Part shown: piece by piece, positions 1-7,905 of the stretch
Numbering within the stretch: the first letter of the stretch is position 1
How the letters are laid out: each line of letters starts with the position of its first letter
NCBI GenBank assembly: GCA_035535195.1
Contig: DATLQK010000090.1
Location: 1-13,733, forward strand
Origin: JACDAN01 sp035535195
GTDB lineage: Bacteria; Actinomycetota; Thermoleophilia; Gaiellales; Gaiellaceae
Direction: 5' to 3'
DNA length: 13,733 bases
Made by a program: the position numbers and the translations under genes
The notes under the pieces: generated by a model
Seen by the model: the letters and a program-made list of their open reading frames with translations, nothing else
Database searches by the model: none
Told to the model about the DNA's origin: nothing

Positions 1-2
1 CG

Positions 3-413
3 GCGGACGAGGCGCAGCGGGCGGCGGCCGGCCTCCGCTCGGTGGGCATCTTCGACCTGGCGGGCTATCTCGTCGACCCGCCGAGCGAGGAGCAGCTGCC
101 CGCGATGGAGCTCGACGACCTGCGACAGCTCGTCGAGGCAGGAGCGGTCGAGGTGCTGGACGTCCGCGAGCCGCACGAGCGGGACGAGGGGTACATCCCG
201 GGCAGCCGGAACATCCCGTACCGGCTCGTCCGGGAGTGGGCGGACGACCTCCAGGGCGGAAAACCCGTGGTGACGATCTGTTCGAGCGGCCCCCGCGCGG
301 GCGTCGCGGCGAGCGTGCTGGCCGCCGAGGGCGTCGACGCGCGCCCCGTGATCCACGGCGGCGTCCAGGACTGGGACGGCGAGACGGTTTCCTTCCGGCG
401 CTGCGGCTCGTAA
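3..413 (+). CDS. Rhodanese-domain protein, 5'-truncated; probable C-terminal end of an MBL-fold/rhodanese hydrolase
   Basis: The reading frame is open to the left edge, so the gene probably begins outside the window. A GTG at 42 could give a 123-residue protein, but the residues before it (Ala-Asp-Glu-Ala-Gln-Arg then Gly-Leu-Arg-Ser-Val-Gly-Ile-Phe-Asp-Leu-Ala-Gly-Tyr-Leu) match the end of a first rhodanese domain, as in metallo-beta-lactamase proteins carrying two rhodanese domains (persulfide dioxygenase/hydrolase type). The visible domain is a full rhodanese: the LDVREPHE strand, the HIPGA-like YIPGSRNIP, and an active-site loop CSSGPRA with the Cys codon at 279-281. Such domains carry sulfur as a Cys persulfide. 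The gene ends in TAA 10 bases before the methyltransferase start, so the two are probably cotranscribed. A stand-alone rhodanese starting at 42 remains possible; the rhodanese call itself is secure. Confidence 0.85.
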   Translation, partial: ADEAQRAAAGLRSVGIFDLAGYLVDPPSEEQLPAMELDDLRQLVEAGAVEVLDVREPHERDEGYIPGSRNIPYRLVREWADDLQGGKPVVTICSSGPRAGVAASVLAAEGVDARPVIHGGVQDWDGETVSFRRCGS

Positions 414-419
414 GGGAGG
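412..419 (+). promoter_or_regulatory. Ribosome binding site of the methyltransferase gene
   Basis: AAGGGAGG lies 4 bases before the TTG at 424 and overlaps the TAA stop of the preceding gene. It decides in favour of the unusual TTG start and implies coupled translation with the rhodanese gene. Confidence 0.7.
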
Positions 420-423
420 GCCG

Positions 424-1224
424 TTGACGGTCTACACCGGCGCGTCGAACCGCTGGCACGAGGACTACGCGCTCGGCCGGCCGGGCTGGCCGCCGAGGGT
501 CGTCGAGCTCGCGGAGGTGCCCCCGGGCGCGACCGTGCTCGAGCTCGGCGCCGGCACCGGGAAGCTCACGCGGCTGCTACTCCCGCGGTTCCGCCAGGTG
601 GTCGCGGTCGAGCCCGACGAGGGGATGCGCCGGCTGCTCGGCCGTCACGTCCCCGACGCGCAGCTCCTCGCCGGTCGCGCGGAGGAGATCCCGTTGCCGG
701 ACGGCTCCGTCGACGCGGTCTTCTGCGCCGAGGCGTTCCACCTCTTCGACTGGGAGGAAGCGCTCGCGGAGATCGCCCGGGTGCTACGTCCGGCCGGCGC
801 ACTGATGCTCCTCTGGAACCTCCCGGCTGGGCCGACGGAGCCGTCGATCGAGGCCGCTGAGCGCCTCTTGCTCGAGCGGGCCCCGGCGGGCCTGCCCTAC
901 GACCCGGTCGACCTCAACACGCGCCGCTACGCAGACGGCGAGTGGCGGCAGGCGTTGGCGGAATCGTCGTTCGACGAGCTGCGCGAGCTGACCGTGCCGA
1001 ACCCGCAGACGGTCGACCGCGAGGCGCTCCTCTCCTTCCTCGCCTCGATGGGCTGGCTCGCCGACCTGCCCGACGCCGAGCGGATCCCGCTGCTCGAGCA
1101 AGTGCGCGAACTGCTCCCGGCCGAGCAGTACCGCCGCCGGTGGGAGACGCACGTCCACTGGACGCGGCTCCGGGACCAGACGAAAGACCGGTCAGAGATG
1201 CCGCACGCTCGCCGACCGGTCTGA
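424..1224 (+). CDS. Class I SAM-dependent methyltransferase
   Basis: A 266-residue protein with the Rossmann methyltransferase fold. Motif I is VLELGAGTGKLT (about residues 38-49, binding the SAM methionine and ribose), followed by an acidic residue after strand 2 (AVEPDEGM, Glu63) and the motif around residues 95-130 (VDAVFCAEAFHLFDWEEAL, then LRPAGALMLLWN) typical of Methyltransf_11-type small-molecule methylases. The N-terminal YTGASNRWHEDYALGRPGWP is like that of several actinobacterial methylases of unknown substrate. The TTG start is fixed by the ribosome binding site at 412-419. The last 15 or so codons overlap an inverted repeat and have lower similarity to the family, so the tail may be extra. 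It is convergent with ilvA, with 38 bases between stops. Substrate unknown; a link to the sulfur-related neighbour is only suggested by position. Confidence 0.9.
   Translation: MTVYTGASNRWHEDYALGRPGWPPRVVELAEVPPGATVLELGAGTGKLTRLLLPRFRQVVAVEPDEGMRRLLGRHVPDAQLLAGRAEEIPLPDGSVDAVFCAEAFHLFDWEEALAEIARVLRPAGALMLLWNLPAGPTEPSIEAAERLLLERAPAGLPYDPVDLNTRRYADGEWRQALAESSFDELRELTVPNPQTVDREALLSFLASMGWLADLPDAERIPLLEQVRELLPAEQYRRRWETHVHWTRLRDQTKDRSEMPHARRPV
1185..1222 (-). terminator. Possible terminator for the ilvA end of the minus-strand operon
   Basis: A 9-base perfect inverted repeat (AGACCGGTC at 1185-1193, GACCGGTCT at 1214-1222) with a 20-base loop sits between two convergent genes. Read on the minus strand it is followed by TTTCG, a weak T-run, so it fits the ilvA side better than the methyltransferase side, where no T-run follows. 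The long loop and poor T-run make this uncertain, and it overlaps the methyltransferase coding end. Confidence 0.3.
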
Positions 1225-1262
1225 CCGACCAGACGCGGCCGACGGACGGAATCTTCCTTGGG

Positions 1263-2432
1263 CTATTTGATCCGCTCGACCGTGTAGCCCCAGCTCGCCA
1301 TCTCGTCGAGCAGCGCGGCGCAGTGCTCCTGGTCGCGCGTGATCAGCGTCAGCTCCACTTCGGTCTCCGCGACCGGGAGCTCCATCCCCTCGCGGTGGTG
1401 CTCGACGGAGACGACGTTGCCCCGCGCCTCCGCGATCAGGCCGAGGAGCTTCACCAGCTCGCCGGGCCGGTCGGGGATCCGCGTCCGGATCACGAGGTAG
1501 CGGCCGCCGAGCGTCAGCCCGTGCCGCATCACCGAGATCAGGAGGGTCGGGTCGATGTTCCCGCCGGAGAGGACGACCGCCACCGGGCCCGAGCCGCCGA
1601 CCTTGCCCTCGAGCAGCGCCGCGACGCCGACGGCGCCGGCTCCCTCGACGACGAGCTTGGCGCGCTCGAGCAGCAGCACGATCGCCTCGCTGATCACCTC
1701 GTCGTCGACGTCGACCATCTCGTCGAGCACGCCGTCGAGGATCGACATCGTGAGCTCGCCGGGATGCTTGACGAAGATCCCGTCGGCGATCGTGAAGCCG
1801 GTCTTGCCCGCCTGCACGCCGACAATCCGGAGGTCGGGCTTGCTCGCCCGCAGGGCGAGCGCGATCCCCGAGGCGAGCCCGCCGCCGCCGACAGGGATGA
1901 CGACCGTCCCGACATCCGGCACCTGTTCGGCGAGCTCGAGCCCGATCGTTCCCTGCCCCGCGATCACGATCGGGTCCTCGAAGGGATGGACGAAGGTGGC
2001 CCCGGTCTCCTCCACGTCGGCTCTCGCAGCCGTCATGGCGTCCTCGAAGCGGTCGCCACCCATGATCAGTTCCGACCCGTAGGTGCGGCACGCCTCGACC
2101 TTGGCCATCGGCGCGTCCTGCGGGACGTAGATGCGGGCCGGGATGCCGGCGTTTCTCGCGGCCCACGCGACCGCCTGGCCGTGGTTCCCGGCGCTCGCCG
2201 CGACGACGCCGGCAGCGCGCTCGTCCGGCGAGAGCGTGGCGATCCGGTTGACCGCGCCGCGGACCTTGAAGGCGCCCGTCCGCTGGAGGTTCTCGGCCTT
2301 CAGCCAGACGTCGCGGCCCGCGACCCGCGAGAACGTCTCGGAGCCGTACACCGGCGTGACCCGCGCGACGCCGGCGAGGCGGCCGCGGGCTTCCTGGATG
2401 TCAGCGAGGCTCGGGCCTAGATCCGTCTGCAT
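1263..2432 (-). CDS. ilvA: Threonine ammonia-lyase (threonine dehydratase) with C-terminal ACT domain
   Basis: A 389-residue fold-type II PLP enzyme that deaminates L-threonine to 2-oxobutyrate in the cytosol, feeding isoleucine synthesis or propionyl-CoA formation. PLP-binding Lys56 lies in AFKVRGA, the substrate loop is SAGNHGQ (residues 80-86), and the phosphate-gripping loop is VGGGGLASG (181-189). Residues from about 313 to the end (RYLVIRTRIPDRPGELVKLL and on) form one ACT domain, the short architecture usual for TdcB/IlvA2-type enzymes rather than the two-ACT E. coli IlvA. The start chosen is the ATG at 2432, preceded by AAGG and GAAGGTG; a TTG at 2453 would add seven unconvincing residues. 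It overlaps the end of meaB by 32 bases, implying coupled translation. Serine activity is also possible. Confidence 0.93.
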   Translation of the reverse strand: MQTDLGPSLADIQEARGRLAGVARVTPVYGSETFSRVAGRDVWLKAENLQRTGAFKVRGAVNRIATLSPDERAAGVVAASAGNHGQAVAWAARNAGIPARIYVPQDAPMAKVEACRTYGSELIMGGDRFEDAMTAARADVEETGATFVHPFEDPIVIAGQGTIGLELAEQVPDVGTVVIPVGGGGLASGIALALRASKPDLRIVGVQAGKTGFTIADGIFVKHPGELTMSILDGVLDEMVDVDDEVISEAIVLLLERAKLVVEGAGAVGVAALLEGKVGGSGPVAVVLSGGNIDPTLLISVMRHGLTLGGRYLVIRTRIPDRPGELVKLLGLIAEARGNVVSVEHHREGMELPVAETEVELTLITRDQEHCAALLDEMASWGYTVERIK

Positions 2433-3396
2433 CGACCTTGAACACCTTCTCAAGTATCTCCCTCACGGCTGTGAGCGGGTCGAGCCGCCGCTCCTGCACC
2501 TCGTCCAGCAGGCGTCGCAGCTCGGGATCGTCGGCGACCGCACGTTCGAGATGGCTCTTCGCGCGCGCCGAGGCGACCGAGAAGACCTCGCCGGCGAGGT
2601 TCCGCCGCCGCCGCTCCTCGAGCAGCCCGTCCGACTCGAGATGGGCCCGGTGCTCGGCGATCTTGCCCCAGAGCGTCTCGACCCCCTCCCCGGTCACCGC
2701 CTCGGTCAGGACGATCGGCGGGCGCCAGTCGCGCTCCGTGTCCAACGCGAGGATCGACCGCACCTCGTTCAGCATCGTCTTCGCCGCCGGGTGATCCTTC
2801 TTGTTGATCGCGATCACGTCCGGGATCTCCATGATCCCCGCCTTCAGCGCCTGCACCGAGTCGCCCGACCCCGGCATCAGTGCGAGGACGACGGTGTCGG
2901 CGACACTCATCACCTCGATCTCGCTCTGCCCGGTGCCGACTGTCTCGACAAAGACGAGGTCTCGGCCCGCAGCGTCGAGCACGAGGAGGGCCTGGAGCGC
3001 GGCCTCCGAGAGGCCGCCCAGGTGGCCGCGCGTCCCCATCGACCGGATGAAGACACCGGGGTCGAGGAAGTGATCGGCGAGGCGGATGCGGTCGCCGAGA
3101 AGCGCACCCTGCGAGAACGGGCTCGAGGGATCGACGGAGATGACGCCGATCGTCCGGCCCTCGGCGCGAAGCTCCCGGACGAGGGCGCTGATCAGGGTCG
3201 ACTTCCCGACGCCCGGTGGGCCGGTGATGCCAATGGAGTACGCACGGCCGGTCTCCGGGTAGAGGTCGTGCACGAGCTCGTAGGCGAGCGGGTCGGAGTT
3301 CTCGACCAGCGTGATCGCGCGCGCGAGCGCCCGCCGGTCGCCCGCCCGGACTCCTTCACGCAGCGTCTCCCGCGTCCACTCCCGCCGCTTGGCCAC
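2401..3396 (-). CDS. meaB: MeaB/ArgK-family GTPase, chaperone of methylmalonyl-CoA mutase
   Basis: A 331-residue G3E-family GTPase that gates cobalamin loading and protects or reactivates methylmalonyl-CoA mutase (or a related acyl-CoA mutase). The P-loop is GPPGVGKST (residues 59-67). The family signature SVDPSSPFSQGALLGDRIRL follows at 87-106, with FIRSMGTRGHLGG at 117-128 and the switch ETVGTGQSE at 151-159. The guanine-specifying motif is NKKD (198-201). Length and the helical C-terminal dimerisation region are normal for the family. It starts with GTG at 3396, 9 bases after the MFS stop, and no strong ribosome binding site is seen. No mutase gene lies in the window, so the partner is elsewhere. 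Overlap with ilvA ties it to propionate-yielding threonine breakdown. Confidence 0.95.
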   Translation of the reverse strand: MAKRREWTRETLREGVRAGDRRALARAITLVENSDPLAYELVHDLYPETGRAYSIGITGPPGVGKSTLISALVRELRAEGRTIGVISVDPSSPFSQGALLGDRIRLADHFLDPGVFIRSMGTRGHLGGLSEAALQALLVLDAAGRDLVFVETVGTGQSEIEVMSVADTVVLALMPGSGDSVQALKAGIMEIPDVIAINKKDHPAAKTMLNEVRSILALDTERDWRPPIVLTEAVTGEGVETLWGKIAEHRAHLESDGLLEERRRRNLAGEVFSVASARAKSHLERAVADDPELRRLLDEVQERRLDPLTAVREILEKVFKVDADGSRPEPR

Positions 3397-3405
3397 GTTC
3401 CAACT

Positions 3406-4671
3406 CTAGGGCGACGGCTGCAAGGCGGGCTCCCGCCGCGCCTGGACGCCGCGGGCCATCACGAGCCCGATCACCGCGGCCACGGCGGAGAGGGCGCCGG
3501 CGATCCCCCACACCGCCCGGGCGCCGAGCGCGTCGGTCAGTGGCCCCGCGGCCAGCATCCCGATCCCGAGCACGACGTAGTTCGAGCTCATCAACACGGT
3601 GAAGGCGCGCCCCCGGAGCTCGTCCGGGGCGCCGCGCTGGACGAGCAGGGCGTTGCAGACGACGGCCGTACCGTTCCCGGCGCCGACGACCACGATGCAG
3701 GCCGCCGCCACCCACACGCCCGGCGCGACAGCGGCGGCCGACATGCCCACCGCGACGACCGCGATCGCGCCCGCATAGACCGTGGCGAGCGCCCGGTTCT
3801 CGAGAAACGAGCCCGCGAAGAGGCTGCCGAGGGCCAGGCCGACGCCGGTGGCGCCCACGAGCAGGCCGTAACCGAAGTCGCCGGCGTCGAAGGCGTCCTT
3901 CGCGAGCACCACCTCGGAGACGTTCGCGCCGGCGATCGCGAGCATCACCACGTTCCAGGCGACGAGGATCGTCAGCAGCGCCCGCGACCGCCGGATCAGC
4001 TCGAAGCCCTCCGCGAGATCCCGCCGGTAGCCGTGCCCCTCCGCCTGCGCCGCCTGGAGCAGCCGGGCGGGGATGCCGACGAGAAGCGCCGCGGAGACGA
4101 GGAAGGTGACCGCGTTGATCCAGTACGCCGCGTGCGGCCCGGTCGCGGCGACGAGGATGCCGCCGATGATCGGCCCGATCGCCCACGCGGCGTTCTCGAG
4201 CGTCTGGAGGATCGAGTTGGCGCCGGCGAGGTCCTCGTCCCTGACGAGGTTGGGGAGGCCGGCGTAGACGGCGGGGCGGAAAAAGCCGGTGGCGAAGCCC
4301 GCGATCCCGGCGAGCGTGACGATCAACGCCGGGCTGTCGACGAACGGCAGGGCGGCGAAGACCGCGAACCGGACGATGTCGGAGCCGATCATCAGGCCGC
4401 GGCGCGACATGCGGTCGACGAGCGAGCTCGCCGCGATCCCGATCACGATCGCGGGGAGGAAGTCCGCGATCAGGAGCGCGCTGACCCAGGTCGCGGAGCC
4501 GGTCCGGTCGAAAACATCGACAGTGAGGGCGACGAACGCGATCCAGGTTCCGAGGCCCGAGGCCAGCGTCGCGAGTGCGAGCAGACCGAAGCTCGGGGGG
4601 TCTCTGAGAAGCCTGAGTTGGCGGCTGATCACGATTCGTGGACCTCGGTCGGACGCTAACAGCGCCTCCAC
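3406..4671 (-). CDS. MFS transporter, EntS-like (MFS_3) exporter family
   Basis: A 421-residue polytopic inner-membrane protein with about 12 hydrophobic segments beginning near residue 27 (FGLLALATLASGLGTWIAF). The loop between the second and third segments holds the MFS motif A form DRMSRRG (residues 86-92). The second half contains repeated Gly/Ala-rich helices typical of drug/metabolite:H+ antiporters related to enterobactin exporter EntS. The C-terminal tail is short and Arg-rich. The start is uncertain: GTG at 4671 gives the longest form but has no ribosome binding site; GTG at 4632 has GAGG about 10 bases upstream and loses only 13 hydrophilic residues. It lies 29 bases (or 68) after hisC and 9 before meaB, so it belongs to the long minus-strand run. 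Substrate cannot be predicted. Confidence 0.9.
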   Translation of the reverse strand: MEALLASDRGPRIVISRQLRLLRDPPSFGLLALATLASGLGTWIAFVALTVDVFDRTGSATWVSALLIADFLPAIVIGIAASSLVDRMSRRGLMIGSDIVRFAVFAALPFVDSPALIVTLAGIAGFATGFFRPAVYAGLPNLVRDEDLAGANSILQTLENAAWAIGPIIGGILVAATGPHAAYWINAVTFLVSAALLVGIPARLLQAAQAEGHGYRRDLAEGFELIRRSRALLTILVAWNVVMLAIAGANVSEVVLAKDAFDAGDFGYGLLVGATGVGLALGSLFAGSFLENRALATVYAGAIAVVAVGMSAAAVAPGVWVAAACIVVVGAGNGTAVVCNALLVQRGAPDELRGRAFTVLMSSNYVVLGIGMLAAGPLTDALGARAVWGIAGALSAVAAVIGLVMARGVQARREPALQPSP

Positions 4672-4700
4672 GGCGGGAGACCGAAGTTCACTCGTCCGAG

Positions 4701-5834
4701 CTAGGTCTGTGCGTGGCTCAGCACGCGGCCGAGCGCGCCAGCGAAGAGCGCGTTCTCCTCGGGCGTGCCGACCGTGATGCGGATGCCGCCCGGGGCGCCG
4801 AAGCCGCCTGTCGGCCGGACGATCACGCCCTCGCGCAGGAGCTGCTCGAAGAGCGGGCGCGAGTCCTCCCCGACCTCGGCGAAGACGAAGTTCGCGACGG
4901 CGGGGCCGGCGGGCTCGAATCCGTGGTCGCGAAGCGCCGCCCCCACGGCGGGGCGGCCCTCGGCGTTGGCGCGGCGGCGCCGCTCGAGCTCCGCCTGCGC
5001 GCCCGGAGCCTCGAGGCTCGCAATCGCCGCCACCTGGGCGGGGGTCGTGATGTCGAATGCCCGACGCACCTTGCCGACCGCGGTGACGATGTCCTCGGCG
5101 GCGAGCCCGTACCCGACGCGAAGACCGGCAAGGCCGAAGATCTTCGAGAATGTCCTCAGCACGACCACCCGTCGACCTTGCTTCAGGTACTCCTCGACGC
5201 CGTCGGGGTAGTCCGGGTCGTCGACGTACTCGAAGTACGCCTGATCGAGCACCGTCACGACGTGGTCGGGCACGCGCTCGAAGAACTCGTCGAGCTCGAC
5301 ACGCGTGTTCATCGTGCCTGTGGGGTTGTTCGGGTGGCAGACGTAGACGAGCTTCGTCCGGTCCGTGACGGCGCCGAGCAGCGCGTCGAGGTCGTAGCGG
5401 CCGTCGCGGAGCGGAACGAGCACCGGCTCGGCCCCGAGCTTCCGCGCGGTGATCACGTAGCTCGGGAAGCTGGGCCAGCCGAGCACAACCTGGTCGCCCG
5501 GGTCGAGCGAGATCTGGGCGAGGCTGTCGACGACTCCGTCGGCGCCCGCGCCGAGCGCGACCTCCTCGAAGCGAATACCGTGCCGTTCGGCGAGCGCCTG
5601 CCGCAGCCGGTAGCCACCGCCGTCCGGGTAGCGGTTCAGCGACGGCGCGGCGTCTGCGAGCGCCTCCAGGGCCTCTGCGAACGGCCCGTACGGTCCCTCG
5701 TTCGACGCCAGCTTCACGACGCGGTCGAGCCCCAGCTCGCGCTGGACCTCCTCGACGGGCTTCCCGGGCTCGTACGGGACGATGTCGGCGACGGCCGGCT
5801 TGAAGAAGCTCTCGAAGATCTCGGCCAGACTCAC
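4701..5834 (-). CDS. hisC: Histidinol-phosphate aminotransferase family protein (fold-type I PLP)
   Basis: A 377-residue class I/II aminotransferase. PLP Lys231 is in RTFSKIFGLAGLRVGYG (the HisC-type Schiff-base motif). NNPTG at 169-173, the Asp/Tyr pair DQAYFEY (Asp197, Tyr200) and KLASNEGPYGP near residues 41-51 are all HisC hallmarks, as is RYPDGGGYRLRQAL (69-81). HisC converts imidazole-acetol phosphate to histidinol phosphate with glutamate as donor. No other histidine gene is nearby, so this may be a second copy, or a related aromatic amino-acid or phenylalanine aminotransferase (the HisC2/Pat type common in actinobacteria); the sequence alone does not decide. The GTG start at 5834 is 11 bases after the acetyltransferase stop. 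Length is normal for the family. Confidence 0.88.
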   Translation of the reverse strand: MSLAEIFESFFKPAVADIVPYEPGKPVEEVQRELGLDRVVKLASNEGPYGPFAEALEALADAAPSLNRYPDGGGYRLRQALAERHGIRFEEVALGAGADGVVDSLAQISLDPGDQVVLGWPSFPSYVITARKLGAEPVLVPLRDGRYDLDALLGAVTDRTKLVYVCHPNNPTGTMNTRVELDEFFERVPDHVVTVLDQAYFEYVDDPDYPDGVEEYLKQGRRVVVLRTFSKIFGLAGLRVGYGLAAEDIVTAVGKVRRAFDITTPAQVAAIASLEAPGAQAELERRRRANAEGRPAVGAALRDHGFEPAGPAVANFVFAEVGEDSRPLFEQLLREGVIVRPTGGFGAPGGIRITVGTPEENALFAGALGRVLSHAQT

Positions 5835-5845
5835 GGCGCCGGAGC

Positions 5846-6364
5846 CTATCCCACGACCTGGTAGGCCATCAGGATCGCGTCGACGAAGCCGGAGCCGCGG
5901 CGGTAGTGCGCCCGGCGATACCCCTCGCGCTCGAAGCCGACGCTCTCGTACAGAGCGATCGCCGCCTCGTTGTGCGGGAAGACGTGGAGCTCGAGCTTCC
6001 GCACGCCGACCTCGTGCGCCCAGTCGATCGCCTGCTGCAGGAGCGCGCGGCCGACCCCCTGCCGGCGATGGCCGGCTGCGACCATCAGGCCGAGGTCCGC
6101 CACGTGCCGGCTCGCCGGGTGCGGATCCCGCCCGAGCGAGAGCCGGCCGACGAGCTCGTCGCCGGCCTCGGCGACGAAGACGGCGGCGTCACGGTAGCGG
6201 CGGAGCGCTCGGAGGTACCGCCGCTCGTCCACCACCGTCCGCCAGCCGCCGTCCGAGATCAACCAGCCGCCCGGTTCCGCCGCGACCTCTTCGGCCAGGG
6301 CGACGAGCTGCGCGGCGTCCCGCGGGTGCGCGGGGCGGATCGTGAACTCGACCGGCTCAGCCAT
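5846..6364 (-). CDS. GNAT-family N-acetyltransferase
   Basis: A 172-residue single GNAT domain that would transfer an acetyl group from acetyl-CoA to an amine. Acetyl-CoA pyrophosphate-binding motif A is GHRRQGVGRALLQQA (residues 98-112), preceded by strand 4 (HVADLGLMVAAGH). Strand 5 and the Tyr helix follow as KLELHVFPHNEAAIALYESVGFEREGY (123-149), where Asn132 and Tyr139 fit the conserved family positions. The start is the ATG at 6364; extending upstream to 6595 would add a low-complexity Ser/Arg/Ala stretch that is the shadow of the neighbouring gene. It overlaps the end of the gamma-glutamyltransferase gene by 8 bases, suggesting coupling. RimJ/RimL-like and small-molecule acetyltransferases are both possible; the substrate is unknown. 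Confidence 0.9.
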   Translation of the reverse strand: MAEPVEFTIRPAHPRDAAQLVALAEEVAAEPGGWLISDGGWRTVVDERRYLRALRRYRDAAVFVAEAGDELVGRLSLGRDPHPASRHVADLGLMVAAGHRRQGVGRALLQQAIDWAHEVGVRKLELHVFPHNEAAIALYESVGFEREGYRRAHYRRGSGFVDAILMAYQVVG

Positions 6365-7886
6365 CCACGACGATCCCGTGCCCGCCCCGGCGCGGGTCGC
6401 CCGCCGCCGCCAGCGTGCCGTCGCCGCGGACCTCCACGGCGGCCGCCCCGCCGAAGTAGAGATTCCGGCGGCGCCAGCGCACGAGGTCGTAGCCCCGGCG
6501 GTCGAGCTCGTCGAGCTCGACCGGGTCGTTGCCGCCCTCGCAGTGGACATGCCCGCCGTCGAGGTGGACGCGTGGCGCAGTGATCGCATCTTCAACCGAA
6601 AGCTGGTGACCTATAGCGTTTACGACGATTTGCAAGATCGCTCCGTGGAGGCGGACCGACCCGGCACTTCCCACCACGAGCCTGGGCCGGCCCTCCTCGA
6701 GGACAAGCGACGGGGCCATCATGCTGGTCAGCCGCATCCCCGGGCGTCGGCGGCCGCGCACCGGGTTTAGGTGATGCTCGCCGAGCATGTTGTTCAGGTG
6801 GATCCCCGTTTCCGGCACGACCACCCCCGAGCCTGAGCCGGTCGACGCCGTGAGCGACGCCGCGTTGCCGGCTGCGTCGACGGCCGAGATGTGGGTTGTC
6901 CCGGTCAGTATTCGCGCGGTCGCCGCCTCCACCCGGTCGTCCTCGCAAAGCCGCCGCGCCAGGCCGCCGCGGAAGAGCTCTCGAGTGAAGCCGGGGCCGC
7001 GGGCGGCATTCTGCTCGCGCATGACCTCCACGAGCCGCGCGATCCCGTCCGCCGTTCCGAGGTCGCCGCCGAGGCCGGCGCGGTCGAGCACGCGCAGCCC
7101 ATAGGCCAGCAGGACGCCGCCGGAGGATGGCGGCGGATTTGAGACAAACGTGCGCCCCAGGAACGGCGCCTCGATCGGGCGGCGCCAGATCACCCGGTAG
7201 CCGCGCAGATCCTCTCGCGTCAGCGAGCCGCCCTCGGCCCGGACGTAGTCGCTGATCCTCCGGCCGAGCGGACCGCCGTAGAGCCTCTCCGCTCCCTCAG
7301 TGGCGAGCAGCTCGAGCGTTCCGGCGAGGTCGCGCATGACGAGCCGCCCGCCCTCCGTCAGCCGCTCGCCGCCTGGGCTGTAGATCGCGCGGCCGGACTC
7401 GGTGTGGCTGAGGATTACGTCGAGGATCACGTGGAGGTACGCCTGCTGGGGCGTGAGCTCGACCCCGTTCCGGGCGAGCTCGATCGCCGGCTCGAACAGC
7501 CGCTCCCACGGGACGGTGCCGTACATCCGGTGCGCCGTCGCGAGGCCGGCGACCGCACCGGGGACGGCCACCGACGCGGCACCGACGTGGAACGCCTGCT
7601 TCGTGGAGCCGTCGAAGTCGACGTCGATCGTCTCCATCTCGGCGGGCGACTGCCGAAGCCCGGCGCCGGGCGCGGTGACGAAGAAGTCCAGCACGCGAGT
7701 GCGGCGGTCGCGGGCGCGGTGCACGAGGAGGAAGCCGCCGGCGCCCGGACCGGTGAGCGGGCTCTCCACTACCCAGGAGACGAACGCAGCCGCGAGGCAG
7801 GCGTCGACGGCCGTCCCGCCGTCGGCCAGGATCTGCGCGCCGGCCTCGGCCGTCAGCGGGTGGCCGGCGGCGATCGCGCCCCTCAT
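6357..7886 (-). CDS. Gamma-glutamyltransferase-family Ntn hydrolase, probably cytoplasmic, lacking the usual substrate Arg
   Basis: A 509-residue member of the GGT family, made as a proenzyme that cleaves itself before a Thr. The predicted nucleophile is Thr330 in GTTHISAVDAAGN, giving chains of about 329 and 180 residues. Supporting motifs are GGTAVDACLAAAFVSWVVESPLTGPGAGG in the N-terminal part (23-51, quoted in two pieces: GGTAVDACLAAAF and ESPLTGPGAGG), PPPSSGGVLLAYGL (251-264), GIHLNNMLGE (361-370) and VVGSAGSVRL in the small chain. There is no signal peptide or lipobox, unlike the classical periplasmic enzyme. The position of E. coli GGT Arg114 (in DFREMAP), which binds the gamma-glutamyl carboxylate, reads DFFVTAP here, so the substrate may not be glutathione. 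The ATG start at 7886 is 19 bases past the ftsZ stop. Acylase-like activity is an alternative. Confidence 0.87.
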   Translation of the reverse strand: MRGAIAAGHPLTAEAGAQILADGGTAVDACLAAAFVSWVVESPLTGPGAGGFLLVHRARDRRTRVLDFFVTAPGAGLRQSPAEMETIDVDFDGSTKQAFHVGAASVAVPGAVAGLATAHRMYGTVPWERLFEPAIELARNGVELTPQQAYLHVILDVILSHTESGRAIYSPGGERLTEGGRLVMRDLAGTLELLATEGAERLYGGPLGRRISDYVRAEGGSLTREDLRGYRVIWRRPIEAPFLGRTFVSNPPPSSGGVLLAYGLRVLDRAGLGGDLGTADGIARLVEVMREQNAARGPGFTRELFRGGLARRLCEDDRVEAATARILTGTTHISAVDAAGNAASLTASTGSGSGVVVPETGIHLNNMLGEHHLNPVRGRRRPGMRLTSMMAPSLVLEEGRPRLVVGSAGSVRLHGAILQIVVNAIGHQLSVEDAITAPRVHLDGGHVHCEGGNDPVELDELDRRGYDLVRWRRRNLYFGGAAAVEVRGDGTLAAAGDPRRGGHGIVVDG

Positions 7887-7905
7887 GGCAGTTCGCGGCT
7901 CGGCG

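Noticed and set aside
2131..4659. An 842-codon open frame on the plus strand, with similar long ones at 942-2420, 4638-5864 and 7402-9270
   Set aside because: They lie antisense to well-recognised genes, have Arg/Asp/Gly/Pro-rich shadow composition with no motif, and follow from high G/C at codon third positions.
6365..6595. Upstream extension of the GNAT gene to 6595
   Set aside because: The added residues are a Ser/Arg/Ala-rich shadow of the GGT gene; the GNAT domain begins right after the ATG at 6364.
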